Part shown: in pieces, positions 7,960 to 16,409 of the stretch | Numbering within the stretch: the first letter of the stretch is position 1 | Layout of the letters: each line of letters opens with the position of its first letter | Assembly (NCBI RefSeq): GCF_001613425.1 | Contig: NZ_BDCI01000007.1 | Location: 248,001 to 312,000 of the forward strand | Source: Nocardia vulneris | Lineage (GTDB): Bacteria; Actinomycetota; Actinomycetes; Mycobacteriales; Mycobacteriaceae | Reading direction: 5' to 3' | Length of the DNA stretch: 64,000 nt | Notes under the pieces: model-generated | What the model saw: the letters and a program-made list of their open reading frames with translations, nothing else | Told to the model about the DNA's origin: nothing | The model's database searches: none | Program-made: the position numbers and the translations under genes

Positions 7960-9648
7960 ATGGCTTTTCGCGAGTTCTTCGCGCGACATCGGATCGCCTC
8001 GGCGGTCGCGGCGCCCGCGGTGCTGGGCGTGGCGGCGGCGGTGGCTGCCACGTTCGCACTGACGTCGTCACCACAGACCAGGGATACGCAGCTCACGACG
8101 TCGGTGACCGAGTGTCATGACATGGTGACGGTCTCGGTGGCCGGACGTAACGACACTCCGGTGGCGGGAACCACGAAGCTGCTCGTCGGCGCGGACGGCA
8201 AGGAACTGCCCGCCGCGATGGCCGGTGACCACAACAGCGAGTGGGTCGATCCGGTGGTCAACGCGCCGAACGGACAGGTGGAGCCCGGCTCGTACGCCGC
8301 GGTCTACATCGCCTACCCGGCGAACATGGCCACCTACGAGGACGCGGTCAACGCCGGTGCCGCGAACACCGAACAGGTGATGCGCGAGATCTCGAAGGCC
8401 TGCCCGGACACCAAGTTCTCGATCGTGGGCTACAGCGAGGGCGCCGATGTCGTGCGCCGCGTCGCCCAGAAGATCGGTCATCAGGAGGCGGGCCAGGACG
8501 GCGCGTACGGGATCGTCGATCCCGACGATGTCCTCGGCGTCGTGATCCTCGCCGATGCGGGACGCAGCGCGGGTGACGGACCTTTCCCCGGCTCGAAGGA
8601 TCCGTTCGGCAACCCCGACGGCTTCGACCAGAAGTATCAGAACGGCAAGAATCCCGTACCGGGTAAGGGCGCGTTGCCCGGCACCAGCGGTGATTTCGGC
8701 AAACTGAACGGCAAGATCGCCTCGTTCTGCTCCGACGGCGACCTGACTTGCTCTGCGCCGGAGAACATTTCGCTGTTGCAGCTGGTGGTCAACGTGGGCA
8801 GGCAGATCAATGTCGACGCGCTCGAGCGCGACGGGCTGACCCCGGCCACCGGCCAGGATGTCGCCGTCGTGCTCGGCCGGATCGCGATGACCGCGTTCGC
8901 CGATATCGCCGCCAACCCGAACTGGATGAAGAGCGACGAGACCTTCCTCCAGGTGCTGTTGAAGGTGTCCGATCCCGCCTACAAGCCGGGTCAGCCGCCG
9001 GCCACGACCCCGGCGAAGGCCGATGCGATCGCGGCCGACGACATGTCGCCGCTGGCATATCTGCCGCAGAAGATCCTGAACGAGATCATCGGTCTCATCG
9101 TGACGAACCAGAACACCATTCCGGTGGTGATGAGCGATCCGTACAAGCTCACCCTCGGCCCGAACCACACCGGCCACCACTTCGACTACTGGAAGGACGC
9201 CGACCCCGCCAACGGCAAGCCGCTGACCTCCGCCGAATACGCGGCGGCGTGGATCACCCACCTGGCCAAGCAGGCGCAGGAGGGCAAGAAGATCGACAAG
9301 AACGCCAAGCCCGAGCAGGCGGACGTGGAAGCGGTGTACAAAGCGGCCGCGGCCACCAGCACCAGCAAAGCCGCCCCGACCAGCACGACCGCGGCACCGA
9401 CCAGCACCGGCGCCGCGCCCACGGTCAGCACGACGCCGTCCACCGCCGCCCCGACCACCACGCCGGCACCGTCCACGACCACCACACCGCCGGCCACGAC
9501 GACCACCTCGGCCCCGTCCGAGATCGCCGCGCCGATCGACACCACCAAGTCGGCCCCGTCGGCGACCAGCACCACGGAATCCGCCGCGCCCACCGCCACG
9601 AGCACCGTGGCTCCGGCCACCACGAGCACCGTGGCTCCGGCCAACTGA
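7960..9648 (+). CDS. Secreted cutinase-family serine esterase with Thr/Ser/Pro tail
   Basis: A 562-residue exported protein. Residues 1-35 form a signal peptide (RHR, then an Ala/Val core). The hydrolase domain runs to about residue 440, with the nucleophile elbow VGYSEGAD (Ser159); HHFDYW near residue 405 may carry the histidine, and Cys pairs (Cys52/Cys148 and two in FCSDGDLTC) fit cutinase disulfides. From about residue 455 the protein is a low-complexity Thr/Ser/Ala/Pro tail with near-repeats such as TSTVAPAT, typical of a flexible or glycosylated wall-spanning segment. Cutinase-like proteins of mycolata cleave lipid esters or act on the envelope. The start follows GGGGATAAGG; a strong hairpin terminator follows the stop. 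Confidence 0.8.
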   Translation: MAFREFFARHRIASAVAAPAVLGVAAAVAATFALTSSPQTRDTQLTTSVTECHDMVTVSVAGRNDTPVAGTTKLLVGADGKELPAAMAGDHNSEWVDPVVNAPNGQVEPGSYAAVYIAYPANMATYEDAVNAGAANTEQVMREISKACPDTKFSIVGYSEGADVVRRVAQKIGHQEAGQDGAYGIVDPDDVLGVVILADAGRSAGDGPFPGSKDPFGNPDGFDQKYQNGKNPVPGKGALPGTSGDFGKLNGKIASFCSDGDLTCSAPENISLLQLVVNVGRQINVDALERDGLTPATGQDVAVVLGRIAMTAFADIAANPNWMKSDETFLQVLLKVSDPAYKPGQPPATTPAKADAIAADDMSPLAYLPQKILNEIIGLIVTNQNTIPVVMSDPYKLTLGPNHTGHHFDYWKDADPANGKPLTSAEYAAAWITHLAKQAQEGKKIDKNAKPEQADVEAVYKAAAATSTSKAAPTSTTAAPTSTGAAPTVSTTPSTAAPTTTPAPSTTTTPPATTTTSAPSEIAAPIDTTKSAPSATSTTESAAPTATSTVAPATTSTVAPAN

Positions 9649-9664
9649 GTTCGGCTCGCACCAA

Positions 9665-9701
9665 GCGAACGGCGTCACCGACCTCCGGTGGCGCCGTTCG
9701 C
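9665..9701 (+). terminator. Hairpin terminator after the cutinase-like gene
   Basis: Arms GCGAACGGCGTCACCG (9665-9680) and its near-perfect complement (9686-9701, one mismatch) enclose a 5-base loop, 17 bases after the stop at 9648. There is no long T-run, as is usual in high-GC actinobacteria. Confidence 0.7.
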
Positions 9702-9959
9702 CTTCGCCGGTACCGCTGTGCTGCAATGGAATCCACTATGACCCCGGCTGCGCCGATCGGGCAGGTACCACCGCATGCGGGTGGCCGAAAGACGCCGATG
9801 CCCCGATATTTCGGGGCAAGTGGCCTGGTCTGCGCATCGCGAAGTGGATCTGTCGGATGATCCGATCTCCTGTATAAGCTCGCGTTCGATCGAAAGCGAG
9901 TGCCGCATGCCAGTAATTCGAACCTGCCGGAACGTGCCGTGTCCACCGGGGGTCGGGCG
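9702..9959. promoter_or_regulatory. Leader of the EamA transporter gene with two inverted repeats
   Basis: The gap holds a perfect inverted repeat TGCCCCGA-TATT-TCGGGGCA at 9799-9818 and a second one, TCGGA-TGA-TCCGA, at 9853-9865. The first could be a further terminator or an RNA hairpin; the second is positioned like an operator about 95 bases before the start. No gene is evident. Confidence 0.35.
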
Positions 9960-10913
9960 ATGACGCAGCGCGGGTGGGCACTGTTCCTCGCGATGGGCGT
10001 GATCTGGGGCGTGCCGTACGCGATGATCCGGATCGCGGTGGACGACTTCGATCCGGTGGTGGTGGCGTTCGGCCGCACCCTGATCGGCGCGCTGGTCCTG
10101 TTGCCGATCGCGTGGTACACCAAGGCCCTCGGCCCGGTGTTCGCACGATGGCGGCCGCTGCTGCTGTACACCGTGGTGGAGATCGTCGGACCGTGGCTGT
10201 TCATCGGCTTCGCCGAGACCACGCTGAACAGTTCGACCGTGGGTCTGTTGATCGCCGCGGTCCCGTTGATCGCGGTGGTGATCGTGACCAAGCTCGGCCA
10301 CGACCGGTTCGACCGGCGCCGGGTCACCGGGCTGATGGTCGGATTCGCGGGCGTCGCGGCGCTGGTCGGTCTCGACATCGACCTGTCCAACCCGGCCGCC
10401 ATCGGCGCGATCGCGCTGACCACCGTCGGTTATGCGCTCGGCCCGATCGTGATCAATCGATCGCTGGCCGATCTGCCCCCGCTCGGCGTGGTGACCGCCT
10501 CGCTGCTGATCGCCGCCGTGGTGTACGCACCGTTCGCGGTATTGCGCAGGCCGGCAAGCTATCCCGCCGATGCCACGCTCTCGGTGCTCGGCCTCGCGCT
10601 GGTGTGCACCGCCGCCGCGTTCCTGCTGTTCTTCGCGCTGATCTCGGAGGTCGGCCCGGCCCGCGCCACCGTGATCACCTACATCAACCCCGCGGTGGCC
10701 ATCGTGCTCGGCGTGAGCGCGCTCGGCGAACCGCTGACCGCGGGCATGGCGATCGGCTTCCCGCTGGTGATCCTGGGTTCCATCCTCGGTACCGCGCGCA
10801 GCCGGGAAGTGCACGAGGACGCGCTGACCTGTTCGCCCGCCGCCCCCGAGGCGGCCGCGCAGTTGCCGGAGCGCCCGCCGGACCAGCAGCCGGACCTGTC
10901 GGTGCGCGGGTGA
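9960..10913 (+). CDS. EamA/DMT-superfamily transporter
   Basis: A 317-residue integral membrane protein with about ten hydrophobic helices arranged as two EamA repeats (roughly residues 5-135 and 145-280), the drug/metabolite transporter pattern. The N-terminal MGVIWGVPYAMIRIAV and the second-repeat AAFLLFFALI plus GEPLTAGMAIG are typical. The C-terminal 35 residues are polar and proline-rich. The ATG at 9960 is used; in-frame GTGs at 9900 and 9942 are alternatives. It overlaps the methyltransferase start by 4 bases, so the two are co-translated. Substrate unknown; export of a small metabolite is the usual role. Confidence 0.85.
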   Translation: MTQRGWALFLAMGVIWGVPYAMIRIAVDDFDPVVVAFGRTLIGALVLLPIAWYTKALGPVFARWRPLLLYTVVEIVGPWLFIGFAETTLNSSTVGLLIAAVPLIAVVIVTKLGHDRFDRRRVTGLMVGFAGVAALVGLDIDLSNPAAIGAIALTTVGYALGPIVINRSLADLPPLGVVTASLLIAAVVYAPFAVLRRPASYPADATLSVLGLALVCTAAAFLLFFALISEVGPARATVITYINPAVAIVLGVSALGEPLTAGMAIGFPLVILGSILGTARSREVHEDALTCSPAAPEAAAQLPERPPDQQPDLSVRG

Positions 10914-11566
10914 ATGATGAGGCGGTGGTTGATCATCCGAACGCACCCGATGTAGCCGTCACCCGCGCGTCCTACGACGAGATGGCCGAGCTGTACACCG
11001 AATTCGCCAAGAACAGTCTCGCGGGCAAACCATGCGATCGCGCGATACTGGGCGCCTTCGCCGAGCTCGTGCGCGGCCCCGTCGCCGATATCGGTTGTGG
11101 GCCGGGGCGATTGACGACGCACCTGGCCGGACTCGGCGTCGACGTCCGCGGCATCGATCTGTCGCCGGAGATGATCCGCATCGCCCGCAGGCAATACCCG
11201 CAGCTGTCCTTCGAGGTGGGTTCGATGGAGCGGTTGGCGCTGGCCGACAGCTCGCTCGGCGGCATCCTCGCCTGGTATTCGCTCATCCACCTGCCGCCCG
11301 AACGCGTGCCGGGGGTGTTGAACGAGTTCTATCGGGTACTCGAACCAGAAGGACACGCGCTGTTGGCTTTCCAGGCGTTCGACGGAACCGATGCCGTGAC
11401 AGCGTTCGACCACAAAGTGGCTCGCGCCTACCGCTGGTCGCCCGAGCGGATGGCCGAGTTGCTGCGCGACGCCGGGTTCGAGGTCCGCGCCCGGCTGATC
11501 CGGCAGCCGGATCCGGACGAACGCTTCCCGGAGGGTTGCCTGCTGGCGGTAAAGCTTCGTCAATAG
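10910..11566 (+). CDS. Class I SAM-dependent methyltransferase
   Basis: A 218-residue methyltransferase of the methyltransferase-11/25 type. Motif I is VADIGCGPGRLT near residue 60, followed by GVDVRGIDLSPEMI, whose Asp should bind the ribose of S-adenosylmethionine; LAWYSLIHLPP is motif IV-like. The GTG start (10910) overlaps the transporter stop (GTGA), and no other start suits the frame. Such proteins methylate small molecules; coupling to an EamA exporter suggests modification then export of one compound (inference). Confidence 0.85.
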   Translation: MNDEAVVDHPNAPDVAVTRASYDEMAELYTEFAKNSLAGKPCDRAILGAFAELVRGPVADIGCGPGRLTTHLAGLGVDVRGIDLSPEMIRIARRQYPQLSFEVGSMERLALADSSLGGILAWYSLIHLPPERVPGVLNEFYRVLEPEGHALLAFQAFDGTDAVTAFDHKVARAYRWSPERMAELLRDAGFEVRARLIRQPDPDERFPEGCLLAVKLRQ

Positions 11567-11695
11567 CCGCGCAGGCATCGGCCGGACCAGGTATTTTGGT
11601 GATGTCGCGCAGGATTCATGGCTGCGCGTGGCCCACCCGACAATGTGGTCGATTCGATTGCAACCCACACCACTGTCGTCAGGGGGCGACCAACC

Positions 11696-13051
11696 ATGGA
11701 ACTCATCGCACCGGTCGATGCCGTCTTCTTGCTCGCCGAATCGCGGGAACACCCGATGCACGTCGGCTCGTTGCAGCTCTTCGAAGCGCCCGAGGACGCC
11801 GGACCCGATTTCGCCCGGCTCACCCACGAAAAGTTGTTGGCGGCCAAGGAGATCGACTCGACCTTCCGCAAACACCCGGCCACCCTGTTCGGCGCTCCGC
11901 AAATGGCCTGGAGCCGGGCCGCGGACGTGGAACTGGGATATCACCTGCGCAGACTCGCGCTACCGCGCCCGGGCCGGATCGACCAACTGGTCGAACTCGC
12001 GTCCGGGCTGCACAGCACGCTGCTCGACCGGCATCGCCCGCTGTGGGAGATCTACCTGATCGAGGGTCTCGCGGACGGCCGGTTCGCGGTGTACTCGAAG
12101 ATGCACCACGCCTTGATCGATGGCGTCTCCGCGCAGCGCGTCCTACAGCGCACGCTGTCGAGCGACCCGGCCGACGCGCAGCCGCGGGTGCCGTGGAATC
12201 TGCCGCAGCGTCCGCGCGGGGCGGACACCGGCGAGCCCGGCGGGCTGCGCGGCGCCGCCCGAAATCTGTTGTCCGCCGCGGGATCCGGTGCCGCCATGCT
12301 GCGGGTGGCCCGTCAGGCCCTGGTGCAGCAACAGCTGACGTTGCCGTTCGAGGCACCACGCACGATGTTCAACGTGCCGATCGGCGGGGCCCGCCGCACC
12401 GCGGTCCGGTCGGTGCCGCTGGAACGGATCAAGCAGGTGAAGAAGGCGACCGGGTCGACCGTCAACGACGTGGTACTGACCATGTCGTCCGGCGCGCTGC
12501 GGTCCTATCTCGCCGAGCGAGATGCGTTGCCGGACAAGCCGTTGATCGCGATGGTGCCGATGTCGCTGCGCTCGGCCGAGGACACCGAGACCAACGGCGT
12601 GAAGGTCGGTGCGGTGCTGTGCAACCTCGCCACCGATATCGCCGACCCGCTGGAGCGGCTCCGCGTGGTGAGCGAATCCATGCGCAAGAGCAAAGACGTC
12701 TACAGTTCGCTGTCCAGCACGCAGACCATGGCACTGTCCGCACTGATGCTCAGCCCGCTCGCGCTGAGCCTGCTGCCCGGGCTCATCCCGCTGACCACGC
12801 CGGCGTTCAACATCGTGATCTCGAATGTGCCCGGTCAGCGGGAACCGATGTACTGGAACGGTGCGCGTCTGGACGCGACCTATCCGATGTCGATCCCGTT
12901 CGACGGCCAGGCCGTGAACCTCACCCTGACCACCACCGCGGACCACCTCGACTTCGGCGTGGTCGGCTGCCGCCGCACCGTGCCGGAACTCCCGCGCCTG
13001 CTCGACCACCTGGAGCACGCGCTGACCGAGTTGGAGGACGCCGCCGTCTGA
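11696..13051 (+). CDS. Wax ester synthase/diacylglycerol acyltransferase (WS/DGAT, tgs family)
   Basis: A 451-residue bifunctional acyltransferase that joins acyl-CoA to diacylglycerol or long-chain alcohols for storage lipid. The active-site motif HHALIDGVS (HHxxxDG) is near residue 140, STVNDVVLT near 260 and a PLW motif (RHRPLWEIYLIEG) just before the active site; NIVISNVPGQ near 375 is also typical. Length is normal. The ATG at 11696 is picked because the conserved MELIAPVDA begins there. Storage-lipid synthesis fits the FadD5, FadE10 and thiolase genes elsewhere in the window. Confidence 0.9.
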   Translation: MELIAPVDAVFLLAESREHPMHVGSLQLFEAPEDAGPDFARLTHEKLLAAKEIDSTFRKHPATLFGAPQMAWSRAADVELGYHLRRLALPRPGRIDQLVELASGLHSTLLDRHRPLWEIYLIEGLADGRFAVYSKMHHALIDGVSAQRVLQRTLSSDPADAQPRVPWNLPQRPRGADTGEPGGLRGAARNLLSAAGSGAAMLRVARQALVQQQLTLPFEAPRTMFNVPIGGARRTAVRSVPLERIKQVKKATGSTVNDVVLTMSSGALRSYLAERDALPDKPLIAMVPMSLRSAEDTETNGVKVGAVLCNLATDIADPLERLRVVSESMRKSKDVYSSLSSTQTMALSALMLSPLALSLLPGLIPLTTPAFNIVISNVPGQREPMYWNGARLDATYPMSIPFDGQAVNLTLTTTADHLDFGVVGCRRTVPELPRLLDHLEHALTELEDAAV

Positions 13052-13072
13052 AAGACCCATTCCGAGCAAAAC

Positions 13073-13086
13073 TAGAACGTGTTACT
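13073..13086. promoter_or_regulatory. KstR-like box 1
   Basis: TAGAACGTGTTACT fits the steroid-regulator KstR pattern T-NN-AAC-NN-GTT-NN-A except for the last base. It sits 22 bases after the acyltransferase stop, in the 13052-13276 gap before the flavin oxidoreductase. Confidence 0.35.
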
Positions 13087-13209
13087 GTCAACTGATGGTG
13101 CACCGACCCGTCGAGGAAGCCGCGGCCGTGTCATGGCGATATCTGCGGCTCGCGGCCGAATCGACGAGTCGGAGTCCGGCGACGGACCGGCACCCACTGC
13201 GGACAATCA

Positions 13210-13223
13210 TGTAACTCGTTCTA
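13210..13223. promoter_or_regulatory. KstR-like box 2
   Basis: TGTAACTCGTTCTA matches T-NN-AAC-NN-GTT-NN-A at every defined position, 54 bases before the ATG of the flavin oxidoreductase. A TetR-type repressor site here is plausible. Confidence 0.45.
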
Positions 13224-13276
13224 GGACAGCTGTGCGTCGTTCGTCGCGACGCCGCGGCGAGGGAGACCAGCACGCC

Positions 13277-14395
13277 ATGCGTACCGAAATCTGCGAGCGG
13301 CTCGGGATCGAATTCCCGATCTTCGCGTTCACCCACTGCCGCGACGTGGCGGCCGCGGTCAGCAATGCCGGCGGGCTCGGCGTGCTCGGTGCGGTCGGCT
13401 TCACCGCCGAGGAACTGGAGGTCGAGCTGGCCTGGCTGGACGAGCACGTGCACGGCGTGTACGGCGTCGACCTGGTCATCCCGAGCAAATACGAAGGCCA
13501 GGGCATCGACGGCCTCACCCCGGAGGAACTCGAGGCCAAGCTCGCGGAGCTGGTGCCGCACGGTCACCGCGATTTCGCCGAGAAGATCCTGGCCGACCAC
13601 GGCGTCCCGCAACTGCCCGACGGCGAACAGCACAACCAGTTGCTCGGCTGGACAGCGACCACCGCCGCCCCGCAGGTGGCAGTGATCCTGCGGCATCCGA
13701 AGGCCAAGCTGGTCGCCAACGCCCTCGGCACGCCGCCGGACGACGTGATCAAGCAGGTGCAGGATTCGGGCAGGCTGATCGGGGCGCTCTGCGGCTCGGT
13801 CAAGCACGCGCTCAACCACAAGAACGCGGGCCTGGACTTCGTGGTCTGCCAGGGCACCGAGGGCGGCGGGCACTGCGGCGAGATCTCGTCACTGGTGTTG
13901 TGGCCGCAGGTGATCGATGCCGTCGGCGATCTGCCGGTGCTGGCCGCGGGCGGCATCGGCAACGGCCGCCAGGTCGCGGCGGCGCTGGCGATGGGCGCGC
14001 AGGGCGCGTGGACCGGATCGCTCTGGCTCACTGTCGAGGAGGCCAATGTGCCGCCCGCGCAGATGCAGACCTACATCGACGCCACCAGCCATGACACCGT
14101 GCGTTCCCGGTCGTGGACCGGCAAGCCGTGCCGCATGCTGCGCAACGACTGGACCGACGCCTGGGAACAGGCCGACACCCCCGATCCGCTGCCCATGCCG
14201 TTGCAGATGATGGTGGCGCTGGACGGCGTCAAGCGCGGGCACCGTTACCCGGAGGCGGCGAAGGACGTGAACTTCAATCCGGTCGGCCAGGTGGTCGGCA
14301 TGATGCAGCGGGTCGAACGCTCCGCCGACGTGGTCGGCCGGCTGATCGAGGAGTACGTCGAGGCGTGCGATCGCCTCAGCAAACTCAACGGCTGA
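13277..14395 (+). CDS. Nitronate monooxygenase / 2-nitropropane dioxygenase family flavin oxidoreductase
   Basis: A 372-residue FMN-binding TIM-barrel protein. It begins MRTEICERLGIEFPIF, has AVSNAGGLGVLGA (the family's NAGGxG loop), an FVVCQGTEGGGHCG phosphate-binding loop and LAAGGIGNGRQVAAALAMGA near the C-terminal third. The family includes true nitronate monooxygenases, enoyl reductases and the steroid-ring enzyme IpdC. Two KstR-like boxes upstream hint at sterol or fatty-acid metabolism. The ATG at 13277 has GGGAG upstream; the longer frame to 13079 runs over both boxes and is rejected. Its stop abuts the convergent DUF5996 gene with no gap. Confidence 0.85.
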   Translation: MRTEICERLGIEFPIFAFTHCRDVAAAVSNAGGLGVLGAVGFTAEELEVELAWLDEHVHGVYGVDLVIPSKYEGQGIDGLTPEELEAKLAELVPHGHRDFAEKILADHGVPQLPDGEQHNQLLGWTATTAAPQVAVILRHPKAKLVANALGTPPDDVIKQVQDSGRLIGALCGSVKHALNHKNAGLDFVVCQGTEGGGHCGEISSLVLWPQVIDAVGDLPVLAAGGIGNGRQVAAALAMGAQGAWTGSLWLTVEEANVPPAQMQTYIDATSHDTVRSRSWTGKPCRMLRNDWTDAWEQADTPDPLPMPLQMMVALDGVKRGHRYPEAAKDVNFNPVGQVVGMMQRVERSADVVGRLIEEYVEACDRLSKLNG

Positions 14396-15367
14396 TCACT
14401 CCGGCCATTCCGGCCAGCCCTTTTCGCGCAGCACCGGGTCGGTGATGCCGCCCCAGCAGGTGAGCTGGTCGGTGTCCCACCCGGCCAGCTCCGCCCCGTT
14501 CGCGTAGACGGACTGGAAGAACTCGAGCGCGGCGCCGACCGGATCGGCGGCCGCGCGGGCTTCGTCATAGGCGTAGTAGGCCGAGTGGCCGGCGCCGGAG
14601 GCGACCCAGCGGGCGCCGTTCGGGGTCAGCGGCCGCTCGGCCAGCCCGGCGGGTTCGGGCGCGGTGTAGCTGTAGAAGGTCGGCTCGGGCACCTTGTCGT
14701 CGCCGAACCAGAACCCGGAGCTGATCACCTCGCGCGAATACGCCTCGCGGGTCACCGCATCCACCGAGTCGGGCAGCTCGACATGGCGTGGCGAGAACCG
14801 CTGCACGGCGATGTCGAAGGTGTGCCAGAACAGCTGGACCGGGCTGATCTTGCCCGAATAGGTGGCGCTGAACTCCTCGAGCACCCGGCCCACCTGACTC
14901 TGCACCCGGAACGCGTGCCGCACCTTGTCCGGGTCGTAGTGACGGTGCTCGTCGTCGTCCTCGAACGGCCGTCGCGCGTCCGGCAGGTCGAACGGGTAGG
15001 GGTGCGCCGGTGTGACGTGCACGTCGAGGTCGCGCAGGCCGTTGCGCACCGCGCCATAAAAGGTGGCGACGGACTGGTCGACCAGGTCGATCTCGGCTTC
15101 GGCGCCCTGATCGGTGGCGATCCGCAGCACGTGATCGAAGAAGTCGAACGCGCAGGTGAACACCGGCCCGGAGCGCGCGGAGCCGAGCGGCACCGTGGTC
15201 CAGCCGCGCGCGGTGAGCCGATAGGTCATATGCCACCAGTGGTTGCGCCGAATGCCAGCGGCCAGCGCCACCTTGCCGACGACCTGGGCGAACCGGTGCA
15301 AGGTCTCTTTGGCCGGCCGCCAGGATTCCAGCGGGATCGCGGGCAGCGGCTCGAATGCGACGGTCAT
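14396..15367 (-). CDS. DUF5996 family protein
   Basis: A 323-residue soluble protein starting at the ATG at 15367 (MTVAFEPLPAIPLESW). Landmarks are ESWRPAKETLHRFAQVVGKV, NHWWHMTYRLTARGWTT and QLFWHTFDIAVQRFSPR, the pattern I know as DUF5996. No enzymatic function is known to me. It is divergent from the SRPBCC gene and shares the gap that holds the GTCTGAGAC palindrome (15466-15480), so it might also respond to the local GntR regulator. Confidence 0.75.
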   Translation of the reverse strand: MTVAFEPLPAIPLESWRPAKETLHRFAQVVGKVALAAGIRRNHWWHMTYRLTARGWTTVPLGSARSGPVFTCAFDFFDHVLRIATDQGAEAEIDLVDQSVATFYGAVRNGLRDLDVHVTPAHPYPFDLPDARRPFEDDDEHRHYDPDKVRHAFRVQSQVGRVLEEFSATYSGKISPVQLFWHTFDIAVQRFSPRHVELPDSVDAVTREAYSREVISSGFWFGDDKVPEPTFYSYTAPEPAGLAERPLTPNGARWVASGAGHSAYYAYDEARAAADPVGAALEFFQSVYANGAELAGWDTDQLTCWGGITDPVLREKGWPEWPE

Positions 15368-15465
15368 GAGAAAAACGGTACGCCGGTACGAGTACCGCGC
15401 CGGCGTCTTGACCACGACACGGGCAGACGGCCACGCCGCGTCTACATTCACGCCACGTCTACATT

Positions 15466-15480
15466 ACTGTCTGAGACAGT
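15466..15480. promoter_or_regulatory. Candidate GntR operator A (perfect palindrome)
   Basis: ACTGTCTGAGACAGT is a perfect 7-1-7 inverted repeat, followed directly by GTGTACAC. It lies 95 bases upstream of the SRPBCC gene. Three related sites occur within the next 5.3 kb. Confidence 0.6.
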
Positions 15481-15574
15481 GTACACTCTGCCCACGCGCT
15501 CACTGCCGAAGCGCGCAGGGGATTTGCGCCTGGCGGCCCGTCGTATTCGCCAGCACAGTACTGGGAGTGTCCGG

Positions 15575-16171
15575 ATGACAAAGCTTTTCACCATCGTCGC
15601 CATCGTGCTCGTCGTCGGCGCACTGGCCGGGCTGGTGGCGCTCATCGTGTCCCGCCGGTGGACCAAGGCCCTACTCGCCGGTGGTGGTCACCCGATCAAG
15701 CCGGTGCCCGCAAAGGCGTTGCGCGGCTTCGTCGATGACAAGGCCGCCTTCGTCGTCACCGCGGCACACACCTTCGACGCACCACGCGACCGGGTGTGGG
15801 CGGCCCTGGACACCAACGGCTTGTTCTCCTGGTTGCCGCTGGTCAACGGCATGCGCTACCGCGACGACAACCGCGGCGTCGGCACCACGCGCGTGTTCGA
15901 CGGGCTGCTGGTCGCGGGGGAGGAGCAGGTGATCGCCAGGGAGGAAGGCCATAGGCTCGCGTTGACCGCAACGAAGTCCTCGGTACCGTTTGTCATGAAG
16001 TCGATCACCGAGGAATACGAGCTTCACGGAAACGGTTCCGGTGACACGACTCTCACGTGGACGCTCGCGGTGCAGCCGCGCTTCGGCGCGCTGTTGCCGC
16101 TGCAACTCTTCGTGCCACTGGCCCGTCCGGTGGCGCGCTGGAGCCTGCGTGGGTTAAGCACTCGGATCTGA
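15575..16171 (+). CDS. Membrane-anchored SRPBCC (START-like) family protein
   Basis: A 198-residue protein with one N-terminal membrane helix (about residues 5-28, FTIVAIVLVVGALAGLVALI) followed by a helix-grip SRPBCC fold: AAHTFDAPRDRVWAALD, GVGTTRVFDG and a C-terminal long helix. SRPBCC proteins bind lipids, polyketides or other hydrophobic ligands in a deep pocket. The ATG at 15575 has GGGAG 8 bases upstream. It is probably co-transcribed with the 57-residue protein 20 bases downstream and controlled from the palindrome at 15466. Confidence 0.8.
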   Translation: MTKLFTIVAIVLVVGALAGLVALIVSRRWTKALLAGGGHPIKPVPAKALRGFVDDKAAFVVTAAHTFDAPRDRVWAALDTNGLFSWLPLVNGMRYRDDNRGVGTTRVFDGLLVAGEEQVIAREEGHRLALTATKSSVPFVMKSITEEYELHGNGSGDTTLTWTLAVQPRFGALLPLQLFVPLARPVARWSLRGLSTRI

Positions 16172-16190
16172 TTTCTTCCGGAGGTTCGGC

Positions 16191-16364
16191 ATGTACCCGT
16201 GCGCCAATCGTCGTTGTGCCGAGGCGGCACACCCCTCGATCGAATGCCCGAACCTGGTCCGCACGGACACGCCCTCCGGCCGAAACCTGTTGATCCTGGC
16301 GGTACTCGCGGCCTTGATCGTGGCGGCGCTGGTGCTCGCCGCGGTCACCGTCGGCAATCGCTGA
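16191..16364 (+). CDS. Small cysteine-containing single-span membrane protein (57 aa)
   Basis: A 57-residue frame starting at the ATG at 16191, preceded by a good ribosome site (GGAGG, 6 bases away). It begins MYPCANRRCAEAAHPSIECP, with three cysteines in the first 20 residues, then a strongly hydrophobic helix (NLLILAVLAALIVAALVLAA) and a short polar end. The cysteine head could bind a metal; this is inference. It follows the SRPBCC gene by 19 bases and a GC-rich hairpin follows its stop. I do not recognise the family. Confidence 0.6.
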   Translation: MYPCANRRCAEAAHPSIECPNLVRTDTPSGRNLLILAVLAALIVAALVLAAVTVGNR

Positions 16365-16378
16365 GCGTTCCACCGACC

Positions 16379-16409
16379 GCCCGCGCGGCGGTTGCGGCGG
16401 TCCGCGGGC
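16379..16409 (+). terminator. Possible terminator hairpin after the 57-aa gene
   Basis: GCCCGCG (16379-16385) pairs with CGCGGGC (16403-16409) 14 bases after the stop; the loop of 17 bases can form further pairs. No T-run. Confidence 0.4.

Noticed and set aside
8068..9726. 552-codon minus-strand frame over the cutinase-like gene
   Set aside because: Gly/Arg repeats mirror the Thr/Ser/Pro tail on the other strand; no ribosome site.
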